Positions 9,694 to 19,635 of a DNA stretch of 64,000 nucleotides are shown here, piece by piece. The notes below the pieces were generated by a model. It had not been told where the DNA came from and ran no database searches. It was given only the letters and a program-made list of their open reading frames with translations. Made by a program: the position numbers and the translations under genes. The stretch comes from Endotrypanum monterogeii (taxonomy: Eukaryota > Euglenozoa > Kinetoplastea > Trypanosomatida > Trypanosomatidae), in NCBI GenBank assembly GCA_000333855.2, contig CM007319.1, positions 1,020,755 to 1,084,754 on the forward strand, in the 5' to 3' direction. Numbering within the stretch: position 1 is the stretch's first letter; each line of letters opens with the position of its first letter.

Positions 9694-10875
9694 TCAAGCC
9701 TCCACTCCATGAAACGGGTCGCCATTGGCAGCTGAGGCGAGACTGTCACCATCTACGCACATCATTGTTTCTTCTCTGGAAAAGAGGGTGGGTACTGCCT
9801 GAATTAAATTTTCGGGATCCACCGCCCGCATGGGAGCTCCCATCGGCCCGGGCCCATGATGAGACCCCACGAGCCTCGGCGTCTGATTGCGGTTCATGTT
9901 TGAAAAATCACTGTGCTTTGCCTCGGTGGTCTCTGCAGGAACATTCACGTAGAGAGAGCCGTTGCGCTCACGCAGAACCATTGGCACAATGGGGGGTCCC
10001 TCTTTCGGGGTCTTGATAGTAGCGCAGCAGTAGGCCAAAATGAAAAGCAATAGGGCTAAAATGAGAGCGGCTGGCACAACGAAAAGCACCCACCAGTGCG
10101 CCTCTGCCCATGTCAGCTCCCTGTAACCCTTGACAAAGATGGGTTGATTGAGCCTAGTGGAGATGGGGAGGAAACCTAGATAATCCTGCGTTTCACAGAA
10201 AACCACAAATTTGCTTACGTCGACGTAGGGATCCCCTGCCGCAACCGTCGCATCCACGTTGACATGTCGACCGGCAGTGGCTGTAAGCCCGGTCACAGCC
10301 ATGTAATAGTAGCCGCGAGGATTTGACCTGGTCGTATCCCATGCAACCGGATACCCAGTCGGGGCATTCCCGGCCTGAGGAAGACCAGCGTATAGAGAAA
10401 AAAACTGCGCGACACCCGGCTGTCTATCCATCAACGAATTTTCAAAGATCGTGAGCAGACCATATCGAAAGGTAAACGTGCATATGCCGGAGTTTGGCTC
10501 GACTGAGATGTCCCTCTGCTGCTGAACACACCGAGCAGTGAAGGCGCCGACTGGCTCTGCGCTGGAACCTGTATATGTGAAGTAGCCCGTGGTTCCAAGC
10601 TCTGCTGCAGACTGAATAGCGAATTGATCATCCTTGGCTGGTATCTCGGCGGAAAAAATGTTCATTCCCCTCTCCATGCAGAACTGATTCGCCGCAGTTC
10701 GCGAAGTCGCAGATGCGGCTGCCACCTGGGGACTGTATAGCACATACGCGGGTGTGTTGAAGTTGAGTCTGTAAAAGGGTTGGAGATCTTGTCCTTGTGC
10801 TCCTATGGCTGCGAGCTGAAGAGCAAGAAGGACCGATATCACGGTCCATGCACGACTCTTCTGCAGCACTTCCAT
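9694..10875 (-). CDS. Type I membrane protein with C-type-lectin-like ectodomain
   Basis: A 393-residue protein with a cleavable-type signal peptide (hydrophobic TVISVLLALQLAAIG, about residues 11-25), an ectodomain of about 230 residues, one transmembrane helix (about 261-283) and a cytoplasmic tail of about 110 residues. The ectodomain has the layout of a C-type-lectin-like fold: an Ala-rich helix ending in FC at C66, a GYFTYTG strand where WIGL is usual (about 97-103), a loop with FFSLYAGLP (about 158-166), an inner cysteine pair candidate C116/C132, and a final FVVFCET (C227) that would bond to C66. The canonical calcium motifs EPN/QPD and WND are not evident, so sugar binding should not be assumed. 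The first in-frame ATG is at 10875. Topology is well supported; the fold is inferred from the pattern only. Confidence 0.75.
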   Translation of the reverse strand: MEVLQKSRAWTVISVLLALQLAAIGAQGQDLQPFYRLNFNTPAYVLYSPQVAAASATSRTAANQFCMERGMNIFSAEIPAKDDQFAIQSAAELGTTGYFTYTGSSAEPVGAFTARCVQQQRDISVEPNSGICTFTFRYGLLTIFENSLMDRQPGVAQFFSLYAGLPQAGNAPTGYPVAWDTTRSNPRGYYYMAVTGLTATAGRHVNVDATVAAGDPYVDVSKFVVFCETQDYLGFLPISTRLNQPIFVKGYRELTWAEAHWWVLFVVPAALILALLLFILAYCCATIKTPKEGPPIVPMVLRERNGSLYVNVPAETTEAKHSDFSNMNRNQTPRLVGSHHGPGPMGAPMRAVDPENLIQAVPTLFSREETMMCVDGDSLASAANGDPFHGVEA

Positions 10876-11923
10876 CTCGGGTGCGGGTACGACAACCTGT
10901 GACAGGTAGACCTTTTAAAAATTCAATTCGAGTACAGGGAAAATAGACAGGAGAACAAAAAACCGTGTCCAAGGAACCCAGAGAAGGGAAAAAGCGGTAT
11001 ATATTTTTTTTCTTGATAAAGAATTTAATACTCAAGAAGCTGTCCTATTGTTGTGTGTTTTCTTTTTGTGCGTCTGCCTGTCTTGTTCTCACCTAATGAC
11101 AATATAAGCAGAATAAAAGAGGAGCGCGATGGGAAGCGAAGCGAGCGGAGAAGGCAGACAGAGCAAAAAAAAAAAGAGTTTAAGGTAGCCGCAAAGGTGA
11201 GTGAGGGGATCGATATCATGGGAAATTCATTGGGCATACGATTTATGGCAGTCGACATGTGAGCCAGAGTAGAATATTCTTTTTTTTTTGTGAGGGTATT
11301 ATAATTAATGAAATTTCGGTCAGTGACCGAAAAAAAAAAAAGCATCCTAACTCTCATCTGTGACGTCAGGACATCAACAAAGGAGAAAAGAGCTGAGTAC
11401 CACTATATTGTAAAACGCATAAGCGGAAAACATATCACCTTGTGCGTTCATCATGCGCCTATGAACACGCTCTTAGGAAACCCTGCATATCGAACAAAAC
11501 ATTCCTGAGCTTTCTCGCTTTCAATTCGTTTTTTTTTTTTTCATTTCCCCACAGTCATTGCGCCACGCATTCGCCACACTGCACCGGAGGCACACAACTC
11601 CCTAGTGCTTCGACCTTTTATTCAAGTCACCTCCCTCTCGCAGCCAGTCCCACGGCAAACGGTCATCACGTACCGCAGTCTATCCAGGTGGTTTAGGGTT
11701 CTCCTCCTCTAGCAGACAGCCAGCTTCTTTTGTGGGGTGCATTGGGGTCACACCTTAAGACCTCGCCCACGGCGTGGAGGGCGTGGCGGCGTGTTCAATG
11801 CGACGCATCAATACGCCACCACGCCGTCCACACCACGCCGCCCGGCACCTCGCTAAATTGGATGCAGAGAAACAAGAGGAGGGAGGGGGAGGGGGAGAGG
11901 TTAGCAACACCCTCCTGCTGACA

Positions 11924-12045
11924 AAGTAGTTCCACATGAACACGACGACAGGCGACTGTTTGGCCTTCCCGCTGCATTGAGAGCCCACGGACCCCTGCAT
12001 ACTCCCTCCCCTCACTTTGCCACCCATCACTGCGGCGCTGTCGTC
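11924..12045. repeat. Dispersed direct repeat, copy B
   Basis: A near-identical partner of 1-122, same orientation, about three mismatches and no indels. It lies in the spacer between the hydrolase and the lectin-like gene, about 1.4 kb past the hydrolase stop. It is preceded by a purine-rich AGGAGGGAGGGGGAGG stretch and GC-rich sequence that may belong to the same element. Confidence 0.9.
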
Positions 12046-13010
12046 AGTTACCGTACTAAACAGAATCACAGGGTAAAGACAAGAGCCGTCAAGCACAAGA
12101 AGAGAGTTAGACAGGCTGGAGTTCGTTGCTCACGGCTGCTGGATGAAGCGCATCAAGGAAAACAGATCAAAAGAAAGCCCTTTGGCGTGTCCCAAGAGAC
12201 TAGCGAGTGCGCCAACTATCTGGTAGGAGTAGTGTGTCGCAAATGTTTACCGGGACGCGTTGAAGTGAGGTAATGGACAAAGTGGGGGGAATCAAGAAGA
12301 AACAACAAAAAAGGCAAGTACAGCAAACAGAAGGCTACAATACCGAGAGAAAGAAAAGACACTTCGAGCGAGAAAAAAAGAAAAACTATTAGCACCAGTG
12401 AAAAAAAAAAGGCACGGTAATCTGGAAGAAGTGCATAAAATCAGCGGGCTTTGTGTCGTTTTTTTTTCAATTTGCTGTGAGGAATTCGGTGACGGGCTCG
12501 CGAACCTCAACACTTCAAGTATGCATCACATTTTTTTATTCACCAAAAGCAGGGTTTACACGTGCAAGTAGGTGAATGTGTTTGGGTGTCATTCCGCCGT
12601 GTCATTTAAGAAGAGGTATGTGACTTGCTCTTCGAAAGGGAGAGGAATATTTGCTCATATGCTTCTACAAAAAAAAAAAGAGTAGAAGACACTACTACTC
12701 CTCTTTCAGCAGGAGATGGCAGACGGGAGGAGGGGGGGGGGCAATAACAGCTGCATCTCACACCTCTGTCCGCACGCGTTCGATAAAGTTGTTCTTTGTC
12801 TCTTTTTTTCCCTCTCTTCCGTCGCCTTTTTTACTCACACTTTTTTTCTTTGCATTGGAGATCTCTTCCCGGCGTTATTATCCTTTACTGTTACACAGTG
12901 TGGCCGCAATGGGGAACGGATTTGCACACACACGCACATCCTTCCTCAACTGACCGGAAAACAATGCTCACACCTCCGCACAGGTGCATAGAACTATATA
13001 TACATATACA

Positions 13011-13032
13011 TATATATATATATATATATATA
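13011..13032. repeat. (TA)11 microsatellite
   Basis: A perfect TA run in the 3' flank of the hydrolase gene, preceded by shorter TATACATA units from 12994. Confidence 0.9.
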
Positions 13033-13462
13033 ACTAAATATATGTTGGAGCCATGATGAAAATAAAGAGACGAGGTTCGCATCAAAAAGTTGTTGGACAA
13101 CGACGTAAAAGAGATCAGCCCCACTGCAGAAACACTGAACAATGCCGAAAAGAAAAACAAAAATACAGACAACTGAAGAGAGGCAACGACACCGCCGCAC
13201 GGCACCGGCGGGGGCAAAGAAGGGCAACGGTAATAAATATATATTTGTAAGTGGTGCGTATCCGCTAAGAGGGTCTTATTCGTCTGGGAAAAGAGCGAGA
13301 TCCCACCATCGGCAAAAAATCTATCCACAAGAGCAGCGCCACTATGCACTTCTTCGAGTGGCTATCACAAGCGATACTTTGGGCGGTGTCGTGGGAGGGA
13401 GCCACTTAGGAGGAGGAGTTCTTTTGCGCCCGACCAACAACAGCAAACAGATTTTTGTTGAA

Positions 13463-14674
13463 CTACTTGGGGAACAACCTATTCATCCGCGCGCACACCT
13501 CCTCGAAATTGTCAAACCCGTTCAAAAGACTATTGTGAAAAGAGGACGGGGTGCCGACAAGCTCGAGGACCCTCTCTGCGTCTGCGCCACCTTTTTGAAA
13601 CTGCGGGTGGCGTGCGATGGAGGAGACAGCGTAGTTGATAATTTCGTCCTGCTTTGAGTACAAGACAAGTTTGTTGTTGTGTTTGACTTTGCCCCACCAC
13701 GCCAGGGTTTGGAGGTCCCCTACGAGCATAGGAAACACCCTTCGAGTTACGTTCGGGGTTAAATAAGAAAAAGCCACAGCCGCATCGGACATGGAAGAGA
13801 AGCTGCGATCCACCACAAAGGGTGCCCGCGGATAGCATTCAGCTACCACCTGTGCCACGATGCCACCGCCGATACTGTGGCCAAAAAAAAGCAACTTCTC
13901 CTCGTCAATCTTTTCCCGCTCCATGTACGCGCGTGCTACAGCAGCGGCATCTTCCACCAAATCGCTGAGTTGAGAGACATGTCCAGTGCTGTGACCGATC
14001 CCGCGAGGGTTATAAAGAATCACGTGTGCTTTCAAGGCATCACTGAGCACGTTAATGTCGCCGAGCGTGTTCTCGAGAAATTCGGCGTTGCCGCCGCAAT
14101 AAATGACCCATCGCGACGTCTCATATCCTTGCTTCACCACCACCGTGTGCAGCTCTCTTTTCCCGTCAAGCGAAGGGATTACTCGCGTATCAAGAGACTT
14201 GTCCTTCTTTACGAGAAGCGTGCGAGCGGAAGCACGAAAGCGTCGATCACGCATGGCCTGTTGCTCAAGCACCTGCAGAATATTAGCTGGGTAGCAGGCA
14301 AGGATAACGATGCCGCCGAGGAGGCTCCAAAGCTGCAAGAGGGTGACCGCCAGCGTTGTCCGCCCCCCAATTTTAGGGAGAAAACCCTTTGCCCCAAACG
14401 CCAATGCCGTCACCAAAGACGGAAAAACGATCGATCGTGTAACCAGATGACTTGTCCATCCCACCGTCAAGTAGCAGAGAGTAGCTAAAAATCCTTGCAT
14501 CGTCAAGGAGCAAACATACCACACAAAGGGACCACGTGCAACGTACAGCTGAATGATAAACCATCCAATCGATGGCACGAATATCCTCAAAGCAGGAGAA
14601 TAATGTCGGCTGGCGCAATTGTTGACTGCCGCTACGAACAGCACAATGACTGACGTGGCGATCATGTTTACCAT
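13463..14674 (-). CDS. Membrane-anchored alpha/beta hydrolase
   Basis: A 403-residue protein with three or four hydrophobic segments in the first 130 residues, then an alpha/beta-hydrolase domain. The nucleophile elbow is GHSIGGG with Ser267. An earlier YCGGNAE (about 192-198) fits the oxyanion-hole strand-loop. Asp343 (SKQDEI) and His380 (PSSFHN) complete a plausible catalytic triad, so the enzyme should be active. The NPRGIGHSTG segment (about 222-231) is typical of serine hydrolases of the ABHD/BEM46 and CHLPS-like groups; the substrate (peptide, acyl or lipid ester) cannot be told. The frame extends 138 codons further upstream, but that part covers a clear polypyrimidine tract and AG splice acceptor at 14693-14720. 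The ATG at 14674, eighteen bases after that acceptor, is therefore the likely start. Confidence 0.85.
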   Translation of the reverse strand: MVNMIATSVIVLFVAAVNNCASRHYSPALRIFVPSIGWFIIQLYVARGPFVWYVCSLTMQGFLATLCYLTVGWTSHLVTRSIVFPSLVTALAFGAKGFLPKIGGRTTLAVTLLQLWSLLGGIVILACYPANILQVLEQQAMRDRRFRASARTLLVKKDKSLDTRVIPSLDGKRELHTVVVKQGYETSRWVIYCGGNAEFLENTLGDINVLSDALKAHVILYNPRGIGHSTGHVSQLSDLVEDAAAVARAYMEREKIDEEKLLFFGHSIGGGIVAQVVAECYPRAPFVVDRSFSSMSDAAVAFSYLTPNVTRRVFPMLVGDLQTLAWWGKVKHNNKLVLYSKQDEIINYAVSSIARHPQFQKGGADAERVLELVGTPSSFHNSLLNGFDNFEEVCARMNRLFPK

Positions 14675-14692
14675 GCGCTTCTTTTCTCGGGG

Positions 14693-14720
14693 CTGAGTGA
14701 GGGAGGGAGGAAGGGCTGGG
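14693..14720 (-). promoter_or_regulatory. Predicted trans-splice acceptor and polypyrimidine tract
   Basis: On the minus strand a C/T-rich tract of about 25 bases ends in CTCAG (AG at 14693-14694), eighteen bases before the ATG at 14674. This is the classic layout of a spliced-leader addition site and decides the start of the hydrolase gene. Confidence 0.6.
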
Positions 14721-15247
14721 TAGTCAAAAAATAAACAAAAGGAGATGAAGAGGGGGCGGGTCGACAAAGTGCTGCCTGGCAGTTGAAGATACGCGACTAC
14801 TCTATCTGAGGCCTTCCAGAGGGATGGGGGAGGGGGGCAGCGATCACGAAACGAGAAGGGCTGACCACAGGAAAGAGGCGCGACGGTTTTGGATAGGTTT
14901 GACACGGAAGCGACCAGAGGCACAGTTGAGTCAGACAGACACACACAAACGAGCAGGTATCTATTGGCCGTCGAAGGTAGCCAACTAGAATTGCCCGAGC
15001 GCAGGAAGAATTTTTTCACCCTGTTATGATGCACAACCGAGTTTACAAGAACAAATAATAATAATGATAATAATAATAATAGAAACACGAAATCCGTCGG
15101 AAGGGACTAAACAGACAACGCTGCTAAAATTCGAAATATTATTAAAAAAAGAGAAATGGGGCAAACTGAACAGAAGCTTGCTCAGCTTTCCCGCTTCATA
15201 TACATATATAGAAAACCCTGCCAAGCTATACACATACACACATACAC

Positions 15248-15267
15248 ATATATATATATATATATAT
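15248..15267. repeat. (AT)10 microsatellite
   Basis: A perfect AT run about 575 bases upstream, on the transcript, of the hydrolase ATG. Confidence 0.9.
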
Positions 15268-15596
15268 GTGTGTATATCTATTTAATAATACTGCTCAAAA
15301 AAAAAAAAAACAATTTTTTTTTCTTCAAACACTCGTTTCCCTTCAGTGCTGTTGCAAATAAGAAAACAACGGAAATCCGAGGACGGTAAATGCTGTGGAA
15401 AAGTTACCACGGTAAAAGGAGTATCAAAGACGTGAACGGGCGAGAAAAAGAAATTTCAAACCTTTAAACGATAATAGCGAACGGTAAAGGAAACATACAA
15501 CACAAGGAGACATACACTTTTAAAAATATATATATTGCTCGATCAGAAAAGCTGTATATTATACAGCCCGGCTAGAAACAGGCCGACAGGGAGATA

Positions 15597-15617
15597 ATAT
15601 ATATATATATATATATA
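15597..15617. repeat. (AT)n microsatellite
   Basis: A perfect AT run, the second of three within 550 bases in this spacer. Confidence 0.9.
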
Positions 15618-15769
15618 ATCCTGGCGACACCAGTGTCTGGGAACAAAAATATACGAAGAAAACTCGAAGATAGGCACAAGTATTCTTTTTTCCCCCTCTT
15701 TTTCTATCGGTCTTCTCCCTTTACAGAGACGAGCTAGTGAGACTACAGCAAAAAGTTTGCCAATTAACT

Positions 15770-15772
<3 letters not shown>

Positions 15773-15800
<28 letters not shown>
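15773..15800. repeat. (AT)14 microsatellite
   Basis: A perfect AT run, the third of three within 550 bases. Confidence 0.9.
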
Positions 15801-15803
<3 letters not shown>

Positions 15804-15955
15804 CTTGTGGTTCAAATATAATATGTGTGTGTGTATGGGAGGGAGCAGTGTACATACAAGAAAAAGAATCGAAAACATCGAAAAAGCACGGAAGCACACG
15901 TCAAAGATAGTGGGTGTATGAATAGAGGCATGGATGGGGGCGAAACAAAGAAACG

Positions 15956-15972
15956 CACACACACACACACAC
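15956..15972. repeat. (CA)n microsatellite
   Basis: A short perfect CA run in the spacer. Confidence 0.85.
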
Positions 15973-16948
15973 GTGAACATATGTGGTATATGTATGATTA
16001 TCCATTAGGTTTGGATAAAGTAGGGGGAAAAAGTGAATGCGATAATAATACACAGAAGAAGCGATGAAATCGGGATAAGTGGGGAGAGCAGAAGCAGTAG
16101 TTGGCGGGCAGTAGAGATGGTCAGAACAACGCCAAACAACAAACAAAAAGGTGGACAAGATGAATGCATATCACCTTCCTACACACTCCAACATTTTTCA
16201 CTGAACAATGCAGCGTCGACGCAAACACGGGACATACGGGATAAGGCAAAAATTCTGTTTCTGCGATCAGCCATCGAAGTGCTGCAGTAAAATAATAATT
16301 AAACGTGGGTACTCAGCCGCCACCCAGTACCTCCAGAAACGCGTGGAGGGGAGCGATGGTCCGCGGGTAATAGAAAAGGGTCGTCGGCAGAGCGAAATTG
16401 CTGAGCAGGCAGCTCAGCAAACCCTTTCATTTCTTTTTTTTTCCTTTCGAGTGTGCATTAAAGATAGACATAACCACAGACACAGTACACATCGAACCGT
16501 CATTGATTTCCTTCGGAAGCCGCTTACCTACACCGTGCTCGTCTGGAGAACGCCCCTGTAACAGGGTCAACAGACTCTCCAGCGTGCACTCTCATGCAGA
16601 CGTTGAAGAAAGCTTAAGTGATCAGGTCCATTTCTCTGGCACTACTGCCTCAATCGCCTGCGCAGTCGCGCGTTGGAAATCACCGGTTATTCCAAGTCTC
16701 TGTCCACTCGGGTATTTGTCGGGGGGATGTTCGGGTGTCACCCAACGGTGCCCAGCTGCTGCCCACGGTACCGGAGCCTAGTAGACCGGCACGTGGAGAT
16801 CCAGGGATCATAGTGGCGGTGGTTGCGTTACAGATAGGGTGTGGAGAAAAGGGGGAGAAGAATCCTCAATGACTACCCCTTACACTGCTGTTCTGGCTGC
16901 AAGGCGTGTGAATAAGACTTATCCGCGCCCGCAGCAAACTTCCCCAAA

Positions 16949-16969
16949 ACACACACACACACACACACA
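16949..16969. repeat. (AC)n microsatellite
   Basis: A perfect AC run about 210 bases beyond the stop codon of the second transporter gene. Confidence 0.9.
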
Positions 16970-17181
16970 TGTGTGAGTGAGTGAGAACAAATATAGTCCA
17001 CGGATAAAAAATTGCAGACGCTGCCAAGTGGCCGCCACGGTACCTGTGAGTAATTGTTTTGAATAAAGACATTTTTCTGATCCGGCTCGATGGTAATCTT
17101 TTTTTTTTTGTGTGTGTGTGTGAATACTGTATTCACTGCGTGCGGCTTCCCTTCTATCGGTGTCGAGCGGCTGCCGGGTTC

Positions 17182-19311
17182 TCACCCCGAGTCGTGCACA
17201 GGTTGAGACGAACCATATAAAAAGTGTTTTACTGCTGCCAGCATCTTCCATTGATGGTCGGCCATCACGAGCACGTTGTCTTCCGTCGTGCGCAACAACA
17301 CAGAATAAGCGTAGGACGACGCAAATGTCAGGGCAGAGAGGAAAAAAATGAACACGTGATCGAGTGGAAACGAATTTCCGCTGGTGATGGACCAGGCAAA
17401 TAATGGAGTGACGAGAAAGGGTATTAATGCTCTCACCGAGGCACCGCAAGATTGGTTGATGCCCATGATCGAGCCGACATGTTGTGGCGGGGCCGATTGG
17501 GCAGTCAGCATGGTCACAAGTCCATAGCCCCACGAGGCAAAGAATTGGCGGACGCTCGTGCACAAAACCACCGCCGGGAAAATGAGGCCCGAGTGAATGA
17601 AATAGGAGGTAAGAGGGAGCACGGTGATGGAAAGACCGCACCCCATCACGGCAATGCGGAACAGACCCAACTTGTTCACGTACCGACTGCAAGCTTTGTG
17701 AAACAGAAGATTGGATGCGACACAGGGAACGCTGTTCGTGAAGATGATGTAGCTAACCTTGTCCGCACCGAAGCCAAGACCGCCCTTGTCTACGTTAGCG
17801 ATCGCCCAGAGGGGCACGATCTCCTGCACAGCCATGTCAGCCGCGCTCAGCAGCATGTACAACAGCAGCATGGCCCGAGTAACAGGACGCTGTAGGGCTT
17901 GTTTGTAACCGAATCGTTTCTCCTCACCATCACCTTGGCTCCCCTCAGGGAGCTGGAGATGCTCATCATTGATTCGCCTCAACGCCTTCTCCCCACCCCC
18001 TCCCGACTCTGTGTCCACTACGATCAGGTGGCCATCATCGTCTGGTGTGTCCTTGATCGCATCAGGGTGATCGGAGTGACGAAGCCGATCGCTGGTGTCA
18101 TTGCTCAAAGCCGACGTCCTCAGTGGCGGGGAGGACGGTTGCACACTCCTCGAAAGGCCTGCGCAGTTACGATCTTGTGAATCATCACACATGGGCAATG
18201 AGCAGCGGTTGTGGTGGGGTTGTGGGTGTTCTGAGTGTAGGTTCGAACCTAAGGGCCAGTCTGTGGCGAAAGAGAGAGTTTCGGCGATTACCAGGCGATC
18301 GACACGGGGATCTTCATGGAGCACTGGCGATGCAACTGTCAGCGATGCCACCGCGCGCGTAAACGAAACATTCCGGACGAGCAGCTCGGCAGCCTCTATG
18401 GATCCCATGTCGCTTCGCTGGTCATCGTCGCGGGGAGAGTCATCTGCATCGTCGCTGTTCGTAGATGTGGTCGGGATTTCTTTATTTTTGTTTACACTCA
18501 GGGACGGGTGAACAAACATTTGTGGCTCTCGCCAGAAGCAAGGATAGATGTATCGCAGTAGCATCGGGAGCGGCTGTGCCTTCGGGTTTGACTCCATCAC
18601 AAAGAAAGTACACACGACCATACCAATATTTGTGTAGATGAACATGACAAGGCTCGGTAGAAGTGCAGGATATCGACTAAAGGCACTCTCCTTGCTCACA
18701 TGCGCCCATCGCAGCGCCGATGAGTGAGCAGGATCGTACAATACACCACCGAGAGTAGGACCAATCAAGACACCAATACCGTAACATAAACTCACGAAGG
18801 CGAAACCCTTTGCAGCGTTTGTTTTGTCAGTTATGTCGGACATCATTGTCTTCGCGACGAGGACATTGCCGTTGAAAAGTCCGTGAAGAAATCGGAATAT
18901 GGCGCACATCGAGACGCTCGTACTGAGACCGAACCCCAACATCATGAGTCCGCTTGTGAACAGACCACTGATGAGAGGGAACCGTCTGCCATACTTGTCG
19001 CTCATCCAACCCCACAACTTTGAGCTTACCACTTGGCCAAGCATAAAAACACCGATCAACATTCCTGAGTAATACCCTGCTTCATTGACGGAGATACCTT
19101 TCAGATGTGAAACAAGCAACCCGACAAACGGCAAGAGCATGGTGCTGCAGATACTCTCGTTGAGAAGAACAAACGTCATGGGAAAAAGCTGGTTCATCGG
19201 AAGCGGCGTCACTCTTTTTTTCCGAGTCAGCGCGATCCTTTCGTCTTCACGTTCTTGGCCGTTGTCGCTCACCACGGAACCACACGGCTTGTCATGGGCA
19301 GATGTCCCCAT
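17182..19311 (-). CDS. Major facilitator superfamily transporter (paralogue 2)
   Basis: A 709-residue polytopic transporter, paralogous to the one at 316-2379. The helix 2-3 signature GWMSDKYGRR is at about residues 101-110. Shared blocks include CSTMLLPFV in helix 1, FMLGQVVSSKLWG in helix 2, RYPALLPS before helix 6 and TPLFAWSI in helix 11. The central loop between helices 6 and 7 is much longer than in paralogue 1 (roughly 240 residues, acidic and Ser-rich with DDADDSPRDDDQRSD), whereas the C-terminal tail is shorter, about 35-40 residues. The frame is open upstream from TTG; the first ATG is at 19311. The leader lacks an AG between its pyrimidine tract and this ATG, so a later start cannot be excluded, though the TPLP motif before helix 1 is shared with paralogue 1. 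Substrate unknown. Confidence 0.9.
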   Translation of the reverse strand: MGTSAHDKPCGSVVSDNGQEREDERIALTRKKRVTPLPMNQLFPMTFVLLNESICSTMLLPFVGLLVSHLKGISVNEAGYYSGMLIGVFMLGQVVSSKLWGWMSDKYGRRFPLISGLFTSGLMMLGFGLSTSVSMCAIFRFLHGLFNGNVLVAKTMMSDITDKTNAAKGFAFVSLCYGIGVLIGPTLGGVLYDPAHSSALRWAHVSKESAFSRYPALLPSLVMFIYTNIGMVVCTFFVMESNPKAQPLPMLLRYIYPCFWREPQMFVHPSLSVNKNKEIPTTSTNSDDADDSPRDDDQRSDMGSIEAAELLVRNVSFTRAVASLTVASPVLHEDPRVDRLVIAETLSFATDWPLGSNLHSEHPQPHHNRCSLPMCDDSQDRNCAGLSRSVQPSSPPLRTSALSNDTSDRLRHSDHPDAIKDTPDDDGHLIVVDTESGGGGEKALRRINDEHLQLPEGSQGDGEEKRFGYKQALQRPVTRAMLLLYMLLSAADMAVQEIVPLWAIANVDKGGLGFGADKVSYIIFTNSVPCVASNLLFHKACSRYVNKLGLFRIAVMGCGLSITVLPLTSYFIHSGLIFPAVVLCTSVRQFFASWGYGLVTMLTAQSAPPQHVGSIMGINQSCGASVRALIPFLVTPLFAWSITSGNSFPLDHVFIFFLSALTFASSYAYSVLLRTTEDNVLVMADHQWKMLAAVKHFLYGSSQPVHDSG

Positions 19312-19610
19312 TAGCAATACAGAGGGCAAAGAGAGAAAAAGGAGTCCAATGACGGGGGGGGGGAGGAGGGAGAAGAGAGGAACCGGAGCGGATAGCAGAA
19401 ACTAGAACCTACGATCACTTCTCTGCAGACGGACGAGGAAAAAAAAAACACAGGTAGATCAGCAAAGACGGATTATCGACACCCCGCCTTCACCAAAAAA
19501 AAAAAAACCCGATTGGTGTGTATGATGAATGCCTTTCAAAGGAAAATGTATATATGTTTGTATATATTTGGGTTCAGAATTCCTGTGCTTGATTCGAATT
19601 AAAAAAATAT

Positions 19611-19635
19611 TATATATATATATATATATATATAT
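19611..19635. repeat. (TA)n microsatellite
   Basis: A perfect TA run about 300 bases upstream, on the transcript, of the second transporter ATG. Confidence 0.9.

Larger units (their letters stand above)
10876..13462. other. Intercistronic spacer carrying a dispersed repeat
   Basis: A 2.6-kb spacer. Apart from the 122-bp repeat at 11924-12045 it has a GC-rich stretch before it (about 11700-11923), an (AT)n tract at 13011-13032 and many A runs. The GC-rich stretch together with the repeat could be one degenerate retroposon of about 350 bp or more. No gene is convincing: open frames across the repeat (113 codons on minus) are low in sense and lack family resemblance. Confidence 0.6.
14675..17181. 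other. Intercistronic spacer with several microsatellites
   Basis: A 2.5-kb spacer. It contains TA runs at 15248-15267, 15597-15617 and 15773-15800 and CA runs at 15956-15972 and 16949-16969. A GC-richer, non-repetitive island at about 16540-16860 stands out from its surroundings. Its longest frames (127 and 84 codons on plus) match no family I know, and it could be an old mobile-element fragment. No gene supported. Confidence 0.6.

Noticed and set aside
11693..11701. TTTAGGGTT telomere-like unit
   Set aside because: A single unit, not an array; chance occurrence.
13877..14488. 203-codon plus-strand frame
   Set aside because: Antisense shadow of the alpha/beta hydrolase gene.
15762..15775. 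Spliced-leader-like AACTAAC
   Set aside because: Only seven bases match before a (TA)n tract; the rest of the conserved leader is absent.
16740..16830. Similarity to the conserved 5' signature (Pr77) of trypanosomatid retroposons
   Set aside because: A few shared words (CTAGTAG, ACGTGG, CCAGGG) but the order and pairing of the ribozyme-like signature are not met.
16919..17692. 257-codon minus-strand frame
   Set aside because: Overlaps the second transporter in another phase and then runs into spacer repeats.
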